In this document: positions 1 to 8,885 of the stretch, piece by piece | Numbering within the stretch: position 1 is the first letter of the stretch | Layout of the letters: every line of letters starts with the position of its first letter | From: Gammaproteobacteria bacterium | GTDB taxonomy: Bacteria > Pseudomonadota > Gammaproteobacteria > Pseudomonadales > IMCC2047 | Assembly: GCA_021773395.1 (NCBI GenBank) | Contig: JAJFKB010000011.1 | Span: 248,001-312,000 of the forward strand | Direction of reading: 5' to 3' | Length of the DNA: 64,000 nucleotides | Program-made: the position numbers and the translations under genes | Notes under the pieces: generated by a model | Seen by the model: only the letters and a program-made list of their open reading frames with translations | What the model was told of the DNA's origin: nothing | The model's database searches: none

Positions 1-98
1 CGAAAGGAAAGCACCAGAGTCAGTATACTTACCAGAGCTGCGGGGCTAAAAATATAGAAGAACGATGAGCTTTTTTTGTTATCGTTAGTATGCTGCAT
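1..98 (-). CDS. Partial N-terminus of a possible membrane protein
   Basis: An ATG at 98-96 on the minus strand opens a frame that stays open to the window edge. It encodes about 32 residues: a polar start (MQHTNDNKKSSS) followed by a hydrophobic stretch (PAALVSILTLVLSF) that looks like a first transmembrane helix. It lies directly downstream of the LysM-FecR gene in the same direction. FecR-domain genes are often followed by CHASE2-domain cyclase or kinase genes, whose proteins start this way, so that is the likeliest identity. This is inference from context. The fragment is short and its ribosome binding site is weak. Confidence 0.4.
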   Translation of the reverse strand, partial: MQHTNDNKKSSSFFYIFSPAALVSILTLVLSF

Positions 99-144
99 GA
101 TTAATAATGGTCAGCTCATCCTCAATGAGAGTATTAGCAATCGA

Positions 145-1563
145 CTAAAGCAGAATTATCCCTAGCACAACAGCTGCCAATCCCGCCCAGGGCTGCCAAT
201 TATAAGGCTGTGGAACGAGCCAAACTGCATCGCTGTAATCACCCGCCATACCGGAGAGAGAGATTGCTGTTACCCGCACGTATCCGCCTGCTCTGTTACT
301 GAAACTGTAAGCAGTTTCTTCCGTACTATCAGTCAGTAATATTTGATTAAATTCTGGATCCGTCGCCACCTCTATACGATATCCTGACGCTGCCACAACA
401 AGCGACCAACTCACTTCAACGAATGCCTTACCAGCACGCTTAATGCTACCGGCGGACAGCTGTGGGGCAGGCAACGGATTCTCTACCCTAAGTAATTGCT
501 CAGCATCCAGCCCTTGAAGGCCCAGCTGATCAACACCACGCACCAGCAAGCTGTACTTACCATTATCAAGCTCTGTATTTTTCCAAAAGTTCTTTTCCGT
601 TTTCCAACTTGCGCTCAACCCCTTGCTATCATAAAGATCCACCAGATAATACTGTGCACCGGTTAATGACTTCCAGCTAATCTCAAAGGGGATGACAAGA
701 ATATCTTGATTGGTACTCTCCCATTCTACCGCTGGCAGCAATTGTAGTGGTGGGGGTATCGGCTGGCCCTGCTCACTGCGAACCCCGTAGCCACCTGGTA
801 CCTGTTGCGATGATTGAGCACGAGCGTCACTGACAATAACATCACCTTGCAGCACTTCACTGCGCATGACCGCCTTTTCTGCGGCTTGCAGATTTACGCG
901 AAACTCGGTTCCTCTAACCGCTGCAACACCCGCAGGAGTATCTACTCTATAACGGGAAAGCCCTTTTTTACCCTGAATGTTGTAATCTGTTGCTCCTCGT
1001 TTTAATACCAGCAAGGTATCAACAAAACCTTTACCGTCCTTTATTGAGATGCGATCAAAGGTGATATCAGAACCGGCTCGAATCAACATTTGTGAACCGT
1101 CAGCAAAAAGAATGCTGACATTTCCCTGTCCTGTAATTATTCGATCACCCATGTGAATTTTGTGATCCTCAGGCAAAGGCTGAAGAGCAATACCTGCCGC
1201 CACCAAAGCCGGATAACTGCTTAACTGGTTTAGTTTTTTCCAGGGTGATTTTGCTGAATCAGCGGCGGGGATATAGTTCACTTCTCCGCGGCTATCCGAG
1301 ATAGTAGCGGGCTGAGGAGGATATTTCAGCCAGGCATAAGGAATTTTGAGAATCCGTCCCGGCTTAATCAAATCAGAATTGGGGAGCGCGTTATAGCGGC
1401 CGAGTTCCAGCCAACAAAGCGGCTTGGCAACGTAGGTTTGGCAAATTTCCCAAAGATTGTCATCGGTTCTTACTGAATAAAGCCAGTCTTGCGCTTGAAC
1501 CCGCGCAAACCCCATTGAAACAAGGTAGATGACTATCAGAAATCCAAGTCTGATGGCGCCCAT
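145..1563 (-). CDS. LysM and FecR domain periplasmic protein
   Basis: The 472-residue product has a signal peptide ending near residue 24 (VQAQ), then a LysM-like domain at about 28-78 (YSVRTDDNLWEIC through IKPGRILKIP) that would bind peptidoglycan. A FecR domain follows at about 137-235 (GDRIITGQGNVSILFADGSQ). The second half looks like fibronectin-type beta domains, and the protein ends in a hydrophobic segment (GLAAVVLGIILL). It is a standalone FecR protein, not part of an iron sigma/anti-sigma pair: no ECF sigma gene is near. It lies 14 bp downstream of a response-regulator gene and is probably co-transcribed, suggesting envelope sensing linked to two-component signalling. Confidence 0.75.
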   Translation of the reverse strand: MGAIRLGFLIVIYLVSMGFARVQAQDWLYSVRTDDNLWEICQTYVAKPLCWLELGRYNALPNSDLIKPGRILKIPYAWLKYPPQPATISDSRGEVNYIPAADSAKSPWKKLNQLSSYPALVAAGIALQPLPEDHKIHMGDRIITGQGNVSILFADGSQMLIRAGSDITFDRISIKDGKGFVDTLLVLKRGATDYNIQGKKGLSRYRVDTPAGVAAVRGTEFRVNLQAAEKAVMRSEVLQGDVIVSDARAQSSQQVPGGYGVRSEQGQPIPPPLQLLPAVEWESTNQDILVIPFEISWKSLTGAQYYLVDLYDSKGLSASWKTEKNFWKNTELDNGKYSLLVRGVDQLGLQGLDAEQLLRVENPLPAPQLSAGSIKRAGKAFVEVSWSLVVAASGYRIEVATDPEFNQILLTDSTEETAYSFSNRAGGYVRVTAISLSGMAGDYSDAVWLVPQPYNWQPWAGLAAVVLGIILL

Positions 1564-1577
1564 ACTCTGCTCACTTC

Positions 1578-2258
1578 CTAAAGTTTTTCAAGCCTATATC
1601 CATGTTGATAAATAGTTTTTAAACAAAGACCAACACTCGAGTTAATACCCAGTTTACGGCGAATTCTGCTGATATGGACATCAACAGTACGTGTACTGAT
1701 ATCCGCACTCAGTCCCCATACAGACTTGAGCAAATATTCACGGGACAGGATTTTTCCGACATTTGACAACACAAAGGTTGCCAGCTCAAAATCTTTGTTG
1801 GTTAGTTTGATCTCCTCACCATCGACTTTGGCACTGTGTTGCGTGAGATCCAGCACAATAGGCCCCAGCTTAATTATCTTTTGTTCTTCCTCAGCCCCGG
1901 CACGCCGCAGCAACGCCTTGATTCGAGCGACCAGCTCAGCCTTGCGTAAGGGTTTCACCAGGTAATCATCGGCTCCCGCTTCCAGGGCTGAGACAATATC
2001 CTCTTCCTGATCACGCTGCGTGGTAAACAGTACCGGTGTATCCAGCGTTAATATCTGGCGCAACTGTTTCAGAATTTCAAAGCCTGTGGTATCAGGCAAC
2101 TCCCAGTCTAGAATGAATGCATCGAAGGGCCGGCTTTTAACCATCTGAATAAACTGTATACCTGTGGTCGCCGCTATCACTGAGTAGCCCTCCTCTTGTA
2201 GCCATTCGCTTACCATGGCTGCCTGAGGCTCGTCGTCTTCCAACAATCCAATTTCCAA
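1578..2258 (-). CDS. OmpR-family response regulator
   Basis: The 226-residue protein has a receiver domain (about 1-115) with acidic residues EDDE at 7-10, phospho-acceptor D51 (FILDWELPD) and conserved lysine K102 (DDYLVKP). A C-terminal winged-helix DNA-binding domain of OmpR/PhoB type (about 128-225) contains SREYLLKSVWG and RTVDVHISRIRRKLG. No histidine kinase is adjacent within the window, so its partner is elsewhere or past the left edge. It leads the cluster with the LysM-FecR gene 14 bp downstream and could regulate that gene. Confidence 0.88.
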   Translation of the reverse strand: MEIGLLEDDEPQAAMVSEWLQEEGYSVIAATTGIQFIQMVKSRPFDAFILDWELPDTTGFEILKQLRQILTLDTPVLFTTQRDQEEDIVSALEAGADDYLVKPLRKAELVARIKALLRRAGAEEEQKIIKLGPIVLDLTQHSAKVDGEEIKLTNKDFELATFVLSNVGKILSREYLLKSVWGLSADISTRTVDVHISRIRRKLGINSSVGLCLKTIYQHGYRLEKL

Positions 2259-2453
2259 TTTAAGACCCTCTTCCTAGGGACAACTTGAATTCTGAGTATA
2301 CCTTGTCAAACCAACTCATGACTATTTTATCCTCAACCCCGTTTCGTACAATAGCCGCTTTTGCAGATTTACATTTGTTTACCGATGCAGGGTTTTTGAT
2401 TCATATCCAGAACGATATCATTGTTTCCATCTACCAACCATTGAAGGCATAAA

Positions 2454-2777
2454 ATGACCTTATTAAATCAATCGCTATTAGATGATAGTACTGTGGAAAA
2501 ACAAAACAGAGCGCACTCCCGCGTTAAGGTGAAGCTTGATGTGATGGTAAATTTGAACGATGGTCACTTTGTCCGCAGCCAGACAATTAATGTTTCGGAA
2601 GGGGGTATTCTATTGAATCGCACTCGCGACCTTGTGGTTTCAGCAGGATGTAAAATTCAAGTTTATATACCGGGGATTATTAGTGATACTGACCCGCAAA
2701 GCCACCGTATTTCCCACATCTTTACGATGCAACTCATTCGTCAGACTGACGACAGTTTAGGGCTGCAATTTCTTTAG
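2454..2777 (+). CDS. PilZ-domain protein, probable c-di-GMP receptor
   Basis: This 107-residue protein is almost entirely one PilZ domain. The ligand-binding signature is present: RAHSR (residues 19-23, the RxxxR motif) followed by NVSEGG (46-51, the D/NxSxxG motif). Such stand-alone PilZ proteins bind cyclic-di-GMP and act by protein contact. There is no output domain. It is a single gene reading toward the convergent HerA-like gene. What it controls cannot be read from the sequence. Confidence 0.85.
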   Translation: MTLLNQSLLDDSTVEKQNRAHSRVKVKLDVMVNLNDGHFVRSQTINVSEGGILLNRTRDLVVSAGCKIQVYIPGIISDTDPQSHRISHIFTMQLIRQTDDSLGLQFL

Positions 2778-2804
2778 AGATTGCGAATCGGGAAAACTTG
2801 CAAC

Positions 2805-4259
2805 CTATCGTCCACCAAGTAAAGACCCGAGCAACCCTCTGACTATTCGTCTGCCTATGCCGCTGCCAATACTACGAGCAACACTTTTCAGAAAAGCCTC
2901 TCCAGCAGACTGCCGGGAGCGTCCACGACGCTTTGGCTGCACGTCAGTTTGTTCAGCGTCAAGCCGTTGTTGTTCGAGTTTTTCTTTCGCTCTGGCCTGC
3001 AGCACTTCATGCGCAGATTCACGGTCCACCGTCTTCTGATACTTGATAAACAGCAAGTCCTGCTTCACCTTCATTTCGCACTCATGGTCAGCAATAGGCC
3101 CAATACGTGAACAGGGTGGCCGGATAAGCGTGCGCTGTACGATAGACGGGATCCCCTTGTCCTGCAGCACCGACACCAGCGCCTCACCCACACCCAGCTC
3201 GCTGATCACCTGCTCCGTATCCAAATCCGGATTGGGACGAAATGACTGCGCTGCAACTTTCACAGCTTTCCTGTCCTTTGGCGTGTAGGCACGCAGTGCA
3301 TGCTGAATACGATTGCCGAGTTGCGACAAAACTGAATCGGGTATATCGCCAGGGCTCTGTGAAATAAAATAGATACCGACGCCCTTCGAACGAATGAGTC
3401 TGACCACCTGCTCAATTTTCTCTAAAAAAACTTTTGGAGCGCCACGGAACAACAGATGTGCTTCATCAAAGAAAAACACCATTTTTGGCTTGTCCTGATC
3501 ACCAACTTCCGGAAGATTTTCAAATAACTCTGAGAGCAACCACAATAGAAATGACGTATAGGTACGAGGGTGCCGTATCAATTTTTGTGCCTGCAAAATA
3601 TTGACAATCCCCCGGCCCTGCGCGTCCACCCGCATTAAATCACTCAACTCAAGGGCTGGCTCTCCAAAATAGGTTTCTCCGCCATCTCTTTCAAGCATTA
3701 GCAGACGCCTGAGAATGGCATTGATTGAGGCTTTTGACAGAGTCCCGTATTCCGCTTTCAGGCCTGAGGTATTTTGAGACAAATGTTCAAGGGTTGACTG
3801 GAGATCCTTCATATCCAACATGAGCATGCCTTCATCGTCGGCAAACTCAAAGGCAAGGGTCAAGATACTCTCCTGAGTTTCATTCAGACTCATCAGTCGA
3901 GTCAGTAATTGAGGCCCCATTTCAGATATGGTAGTACGTATTGGAATACCTTTCTCACCCAGCACATCCCAAAATCGTACCGAGCAGGCTTCAAAGGTAA
4001 ATCCCTCGATACCGATACTTGAAACTCTCTGCTCGACTTTAGGATGAGGTTTACCGGCAACAGCCATTCCGGACAGATCACCCTTCACATCGGCCAGAAA
4101 TACAGGGACACCAGAGTTAGCAAACCCTTCAGCCAGTATCTGCATCGTGACTGTCTTTCCCGTCCCGGTAGCTCCCGCAATTAGTCCATGTCTATTGGCG
4201 TATTTGAGATTAAGGGCAACCTGATTGGTAGCCCCGCCAATTAACAACCCTGTATCCAT
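2805..4259 (-). CDS. yjgR: HerA-like (DUF853/YjgR family) ATPase
   Basis: The 484-residue protein has Walker A GATGTGKT at 29-36, a Walker B FFFDEAHLLF segment and the arginine-rich C-terminal half typical of HerA/FtsK-type motor ATPases of the DUF853 family, E. coli YjgR type. The C-terminus is basic (QPKRRGRSRQ). The cellular role of the family is not well defined; DNA- or protein-translocation ATPase is the usual prediction. The length matches E. coli YjgR (about 500). It converges with the PilZ gene and appears monocistronic. Confidence 0.85.
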   Translation of the reverse strand: MDTGLLIGGATNQVALNLKYANRHGLIAGATGTGKTVTMQILAEGFANSGVPVFLADVKGDLSGMAVAGKPHPKVEQRVSSIGIEGFTFEACSVRFWDVLGEKGIPIRTTISEMGPQLLTRLMSLNETQESILTLAFEFADDEGMLMLDMKDLQSTLEHLSQNTSGLKAEYGTLSKASINAILRRLLMLERDGGETYFGEPALELSDLMRVDAQGRGIVNILQAQKLIRHPRTYTSFLLWLLSELFENLPEVGDQDKPKMVFFFDEAHLLFRGAPKVFLEKIEQVVRLIRSKGVGIYFISQSPGDIPDSVLSQLGNRIQHALRAYTPKDRKAVKVAAQSFRPNPDLDTEQVISELGVGEALVSVLQDKGIPSIVQRTLIRPPCSRIGPIADHECEMKVKQDLLFIKYQKTVDRESAHEVLQARAKEKLEQQRLDAEQTDVQPKRRGRSRQSAGEAFLKSVARSIGSGIGRRIVRGLLGSLLGGR

Positions 4260-4336
4260 AAGACTCCCCTTAGCATGCAGTGTCGTGAAATGTCTTAACG
4301 GGTGATTATCGCACTTGGCGCCGCTAATACAAATGA

Positions 4337-4361
4337 AAAGAGGAGCGCCAAGCTCCTCTTT
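4337..4361 (-). terminator. Intrinsic terminator of the mechanosensitive channel gene
   Basis: A 10-bp perfect stem (AAAGAGGAGC 4337-4346, GCTCCTCTTT 4352-4361) with a 5-nt loop gives a hairpin followed by a short T run on the minus strand. It lies about 195 bp beyond the stop of the channel gene. The MITE at 4410-4549 now sits between gene and terminator. Confidence 0.65.
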
Positions 4362-4409
4362 CCTAAATCATCCCTAATCCGCTTTATAGCAGCAACGGAA
4401 AACCATAAA

Positions 4410-4549
4410 GAGACCTTTGCATAATGTAGCGAGCGAAGGTAAGACAAGGCAAAAATCGGCAAAAAAGCGGAGTTTATGTATTATAAATGAGCATTCTGAG
4501 TCGATTTTTAATGCCGTATTACCTTGCGCAGTAATTATACAAAGGTCTC
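4410..4549. mobile_element. 140-bp MITE with 16-bp terminal inverted repeats
   Basis: The left end GAGACCTTTGCATAAT (4410-4425) and right end ATTATACAAAGGTCTC (4534-4549) are inverted repeats with one mismatch in 16. The element is flanked by an exact 5-bp direct repeat ATAAA (4405-4409 and 4550-4554), a target-site duplication. There is no coding capacity, so it must be mobilised by a transposase in trans. GAGACCTTTGCA ends resemble those of IS5-like groups, from memory. It landed 2 bp beyond the stop of the channel gene. Confidence 0.85.
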
Positions 4550-4555
4550 ATAAAG

Positions 4556-6010
4556 CTACTTGCGCATACGTTCAATAAGCAACTCAACCTCACGCCCGGC
4601 GATATCCCTGCTACCGAAACCGATAGCAATGGCTGCCGCAATCGCCAATGCACCGAGCAAGATACCAAATGCCAGGTTAATAATATCTTCAGCAAGTCCA
4701 ATCTGGCGTAAAGCCATCGCTGTAGCAAGCACCAAAATTGCAATGCGGGCCAGATTTCCAGTCACTGCAGCGGCACCAGACTGACAAACCAGCTCATCCA
4801 CTTTGTTGCCCAGCGCAATCCCGATACCCAGTATAATGGCACCTAGGACAACCTGCATCGTAAAGTTAATCATATTGTTCACTATATTGCTTAGCGGGGC
4901 AAAGCCAAGTAGTTCGGTTGCACCCAGGATAGCGAACAAAATCACGGCAAACAAAATAATGGATCCCACATATTCACTGGGCGTACGCTGCATAGTCAGG
5001 GAGATACCTAATTTTTCAGTGAGCCCATCAAAGCCAGCCGCGGTAAGCACGTCACTGACCAAACCGGCCAATAGCTTCCCTATATAGTAGGAAATAGCTA
5101 ATACCAGAGCGGCCGACACCATACCAGGCACTGCCGAAAATATCATATCAATCATGCGTTGCGCGGGAGCGGAGATCGCTGCAACTTGCAATGCATCCAG
5201 CGACTGGACAATGACCAACAGCAGTATAAAGGTAAACGCCAGAGTTCCGACCAGCGCCGACACGGGCTGAGACAGGCCCACCTTATCACTGATCTGATCG
5301 GCACCAGCTGCTACCAACAGACTGACTAGTATCTTTCGAACCACCCGGGCTACAAAACTCCCGACAATAAAAATCAGCGCAGCCGACAATAAATTTGGCA
5401 AATAAGTAAAGAGTTTGCTAAACATGTTCTGCAGCGGACTCACCAGACTCTGCATGTCCAGCGCCCCCAGGACCATAGGTAGAAATAATAAGAAAACCAA
5501 CCAGTATCCCGCCGTGGCCAGTGAGTTACCTACCGTGATTTCTTTGCCGCCGCTCTCATCCAGGCTATTTAGCCGTTGATCAATTTGAAATAACCCAGCA
5601 CCTTTTTCGATAACTATTTTAACCAAACTTGCCAACACCCAGGCTAACAACAGCAAGCCAATTGCCGCACCAATTTTAGGCAAGTAAGCAAATATCACAG
5701 TAAGCAGCGTATTTATTGGTTGAGCTACAACCTCAAGATTCAGCTTCTCAAGAAAGGTAACAAAACCAAAGATCAAAATAATCCAGTACACCGTTCCCGC
5801 GACAACACCTTCTATTGGGAACTCGTCCCTTAGCCCCACTGTCTGCGTAAAGCGGTTGTCTATTTTGGTCCGGTGCAATGCCTTCCTGATCAAGGCCCGT
5901 ACAATTTTGGCAACTATATAGAAGCCGATCAAGTAAAGCAGTGCAATACCAAAACCCAGTACCGAACCACCATAGTCATTCCACAGTTTATTAACGTAAT
6001 CCATATCCAT
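4556..6010 (-). CDS. Mechanosensitive ion channel family membrane protein
   Basis: The 484-residue protein has around ten hydrophobic segments arranged as repeated units with the conserved TM-helix motif (for example LPKIGAAIGLLLLAWVLASL, LPNLLSAALIFIVGSFVARV and VPGMVSAALVLAISYYIGKL). This is the repeat seen in the mechanosensitive-channel-related family with the conserved TM helix (PF05552). It lacks an obvious large cytosolic MscS beta domain, ending shortly after GFGSRDIAGREVELLIERMRK, whose GFGSRD motif is MscS-like. Likely role: osmotic pressure relief in the inner membrane. A MITE abuts the stop codon. Confidence 0.8.
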   Translation of the reverse strand: MDMDYVNKLWNDYGGSVLGFGIALLYLIGFYIVAKIVRALIRKALHRTKIDNRFTQTVGLRDEFPIEGVVAGTVYWIILIFGFVTFLEKLNLEVVAQPINTLLTVIFAYLPKIGAAIGLLLLAWVLASLVKIVIEKGAGLFQIDQRLNSLDESGGKEITVGNSLATAGYWLVFLLFLPMVLGALDMQSLVSPLQNMFSKLFTYLPNLLSAALIFIVGSFVARVVRKILVSLLVAAGADQISDKVGLSQPVSALVGTLAFTFILLLVIVQSLDALQVAAISAPAQRMIDMIFSAVPGMVSAALVLAISYYIGKLLAGLVSDVLTAAGFDGLTEKLGISLTMQRTPSEYVGSIILFAVILFAILGATELLGFAPLSNIVNNMINFTMQVVLGAIILGIGIALGNKVDELVCQSGAAAVTGNLARIAILVLATAMALRQIGLAEDIINLAFGILLGALAIAAAIAIGFGSRDIAGREVELLIERMRK

Positions 6011-6151
6011 TCCCTCAAGGTGATGCGTCAGGTTAATTCATCAAACAACCGAACGCTCGTTTGCTATTCAGAGGAACTCGGTGACACGCTTACCGCCTCT
6101 CAAGGTTTAACAACAAACACCTTGACCAAAGAACACCGAACACTTCAGCTA

Positions 6152-6556
6152 TTAATAGTGAATTTTTCGCCCCAGTGTTTTGGCCGACGAAACCCAGTTG
6201 GCAATCGTAGTGGCTGAGGGTAATTTCCTCACAAGACTCTTTTCATCGTTCAGCTGACTCATTTTCAAGTGAAGATTGTCTGCGTTGCGGTTAGCCAATT
6301 CCGGTACTGTATCAACGCCGGCACACTCCAGAAGGTCAGCATATTCACTACCAATACCTTTGACTCGCGCTAAATCAGCTCGATTCGTCCATTTAAGAAT
6401 CAAAGTCCCAGAAATCCCGGTTTGATCTGCCAAGCGTTTACGGTCGCCAGGCTTGGCGCAAACATCCAGCAGCTGTTCCTGGGTTGCAACTCCAGCTTCT
6501 ACCAGTTTCCCGGCATACACTTTTCCGATTCCTTCAACTTCAGTTACTCTAGTCAT
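6152..6556 (-). CDS. DUF4332 helix-hairpin-helix protein
   Basis: The 134-residue protein has two helix-hairpin-helix-like units: VEGIGKVYAGKLVEAGV near the N-terminus and VKGIGSEYADLLECAGV in the middle. This doublet with the following NLHLKM segment is characteristic of DUF4332 proteins. HhH units usually bind DNA non-specifically, so nucleic-acid binding is plausible, but no function is established. It is soluble and monocistronic. Confidence 0.75.
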   Translation of the reverse strand: MTRVTEVEGIGKVYAGKLVEAGVATQEQLLDVCAKPGDRKRLADQTGISGTLILKWTNRADLARVKGIGSEYADLLECAGVDTVPELANRNADNLHLKMSQLNDEKSLVRKLPSATTIANWVSSAKTLGRKIHY

Positions 6557-7218
6557 TTTTAATCTCCTAAAAACGGCAATGGTTAGTTAGACAGGTTGCA
6601 TACAAAACTCAAAAAGCAAAGCTATATGCGATGCTGTCCAATCTATCAGGAACGCTTGGAAATGTTTGTAAAAGGTTGTAAACAGTGGCCAACAGAGGAG
6701 TAACCTGCCGTTTCGGTGTATTGCCAGAAGAAAGAGCCGTTATCGCGAAGAGAGAAATCGTGCTTTATACTTTTCTTGGCTTCTGGCCAGATCTGGCATT
6801 GAAGCTATTCCATACAGCTTTGAAAAACCAAAGATTGGGTGACTACGTGTAAAGTCTCGGCTCCTCGGCCGAAAGTCCGGTTTATTCCGCACGATACGTT
6901 AACATCTCAACTTAGTCGAAGACTGGAAAATTCTCATTATGCCTGCCAACAATAGCTGGTGTACAGCCAGCCGGGTTGATCTTGAGAAATCCCTCCGCAT
7001 ATAATCTTGCGGCATTAAGTCTAGCGGTTTCAATTCATAGGACAAACAACACTTATCCGTCTACCGATAGCGCAACGAGCCTTCGTCTTAGTGTGTGGCT
7101 ATTGACTTGAAGATTGGTAGTTATAGAATGGAATTCGATCAGATAACAACTAAACTAATAAGATATTCGCCAGCAACTGACACGCAGTTTACGGCCCCCA
7201 ATAACCTAAAGGAGAAAA
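6557..7218. other. Non-coding stretch, 662 bp
   Basis: I find no supported gene, RNA or clear repeat. It holds the upstream region of the leftward DUF4332 gene and the promoter region of the rightward CsgG-like gene. Short open stretches around 6720-6860 have no start codon or recognisable family. Confidence 0.5.
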
Positions 7219-8184
7219 ATGATGGCTAAAAATGGACTATTGATAAGGCTTCTTGTCTGTTTTCTAAGTATTTCAATGTTATCCGGCTTTGGCCTTTTTA
7301 AAGGGAAAACGAAAAAAGGTGAAGGTAGTACCGAAATCACCGGGTCCGGAGGTGGAGCCGGTGCACAAGGACAGGCCGGAGATTTAATCCGCTGTGCCAA
7401 ACCGATCGGAACTGCTGCACTTCTTGAATCCGATTTTCCCGGCCATGCTCAATATGGCCTGACCAGCCCGATCCCTCTGGTAAAAGTACTGATGGCACAG
7501 AGCGGGTGCTTTAGAGTAGTCGACCGCGGCGCTTCGTCTGCCGCCTTAAAACAGGAACGCGCTTTGGCCAGAGAAGGTGAAATGCAAAAGGGAAGTAATA
7601 TGGGTGGCGGACAAATGGTTGCCGCAGACTACATCATCACGCCTCAAGTCGTGCACAAAGACGCTAATGCAGGCGGAGGTGCCGGAGGTCTGGGTAGCTT
7701 GCTTCCTGGAAGAATCGGCGCTATTGCCGGCGGTATAAAAATTAAAAAGCTTGAATCTCAAGTTATGCTAACGGTAACGAATGTCAGAACCAGCGTGCAG
7801 GAAGCAATTGCGACAGGCAGCGCCAAGAAGTCTGACATTGGCTTTGGCGGTTTTCTCTGGGTTGGTGGTGCAGCAGGTGGTGGCGGTGTTTATGAAAGCA
7901 CTGATATCGGTAAAATCACAGCCGCCGCATTCCTTGATGCTCACAACAAACTCGTAACACAACTGGGAGCAATTCCCGCGGGGTCTGGCAATTCAGATCA
8001 CGCTGGTTATGTCACCGCCTCACAGGTGAATTTCAGATCCGGCCCCTCTTCTAACGCACCGGTCATTGGACCATTATACGAAGGTACCAATATTTCTCCT
8101 ACAGGCATCAAAAATGGCCCTTGGTGGGAAGTCGAAGCCATGGGCAAAACCGGCTGGGTGCATTCTGATTATATAACTCGATAA
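7219..8184 (+). CDS. CsgG-like lipoprotein-type protein with C-terminal SH3 domain
   Basis: The 321-residue protein has an N-terminal signal sequence (about 1-24) without a lipobox cysteine. A CsgG/curli-assembly-like domain follows (about 55-250: conserved pattern LVKVLMAQSGCFRVVDRG, an arginine/glutamate-rich helix, then ADYIITPQVV). A bacterial SH3 domain occupies about 265-321 (VNFRSGPSSNAPVIGPLYEG, PWWEVEAMGKTGWVHSDYI). CsgG-fold proteins form or regulate outer-membrane assemblies, and SH3 domains bind cell-wall peptides. No csg genes accompany it. AGGAG lies just upstream; the ATGs at 7219 and 7222 both fit. Confidence 0.72.
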   Translation: MMAKNGLLIRLLVCFLSISMLSGFGLFKGKTKKGEGSTEITGSGGGAGAQGQAGDLIRCAKPIGTAALLESDFPGHAQYGLTSPIPLVKVLMAQSGCFRVVDRGASSAALKQERALAREGEMQKGSNMGGGQMVAADYIITPQVVHKDANAGGGAGGLGSLLPGRIGAIAGGIKIKKLESQVMLTVTNVRTSVQEAIATGSAKKSDIGFGGFLWVGGAAGGGGVYESTDIGKITAAAFLDAHNKLVTQLGAIPAGSGNSDHAGYVTASQVNFRSGPSSNAPVIGPLYEGTNISPTGIKNGPWWEVEAMGKTGWVHSDYITR

Positions 8185-8205
8185 CCCAGGTAAATCAGAA
8201 CGATA

Positions 8206-8233
8206 ACCGCCCTTTTACCAAGGGCGGTTTTTT
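8206..8233 (+). terminator. Rho-independent terminator of the CsgG/SH3 gene
   Basis: A 9-bp perfect stem ACCGCCCTT (8206-8214) / AAGGGCGGT (8220-8228) with a 5-nt loop is followed by a six-T run (8228-8233), about 20 bp after the stop. The T run overlaps the stop codon of the convergent gene. Confidence 0.9.
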
Positions 8234-8885
8234 ATAGGTAGCGCAGCGCCATTTCATTAAACAGTTTAGACAGGCGTTGCATATGTGTAGACCCTGCTGC
8301 ACAGCCGCGATCAACGGTCAAAAGCAATAATCCATCCTCTTGCTGTAGTGGTCGTCTTGCAATTGTTTTTGCGATTAACCCATCTTCGGTTTTATACACC
8401 CGGTACACTTTATTCTCATCGAGCGCCATAAACACTGACGAACCGTAGCGCGCGCCAACCAGCAAACTTTCTTGCTCAAAACTATGAGATAACCATTCAA
8501 AATAGATTTCGGGAGAAATATTGTAGGAGGTTTGAGGTATTTTTATTTCGCTCTGTATTGCACTAAACCGACCGGAGAGACGATCCAGCTGATATAAGGA
8601 TGGCACCCCTAAAAATTCAAGCCAGGGCTTCCACTTTAGAAAATAAGCATCAAGTTGCCATTGATCTCCCGCCAATTGATACTCACTAAAATCACACAGA
8701 TCACCACTAGCAATAAAAGCGCTATACAGCTGGTCAGCCTGCTTTTCAAAATAAAGCTCTGCCACCGCAGTCTCATTATTAAACTGATGGTATAACGAAA
8801 ATGGAGATAAGAGGAAAAGCGCAAGGACAAACGCGGCAGCAAAAAAAATAGTCCACCTTATCAGCTTGAATGGCCACAAAATCAA
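8232..8885 (-). CDS. Membrane-anchored protein of unknown function
   Basis: The 217-residue protein has one N-terminal transmembrane helix (about 11-31, TIFFAAAFVLALFLLSPFSL) and a soluble domain predicted to face the periplasm. I recognise no family. Two cysteines (DLCDF, RGCAAG) could form a disulfide. It converges on the CsgG/SH3 gene and is monocistronic. Confidence 0.6.
   Translation of the reverse strand: MILWPFKLIRWTIFFAAAFVLALFLLSPFSLYHQFNNETAVAELYFEKQADQLYSAFIASGDLCDFSEYQLAGDQWQLDAYFLKWKPWLEFLGVPSLYQLDRLSGRFSAIQSEIKIPQTSYNISPEIYFEWLSHSFEQESLLVGARYGSSVFMALDENKVYRVYKTEDGLIAKTIARRPLQQEDGLLLLTVDRGCAAGSTHMQRLSKLFNEMALRYL

Noticed and set aside
6720-6860. Open stretches in the 6.5-7.2 kb gap that could be a transposase remnant
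   Set aside because: No start codon, no ribosome site and no motif I can name; frames change without clear homology.
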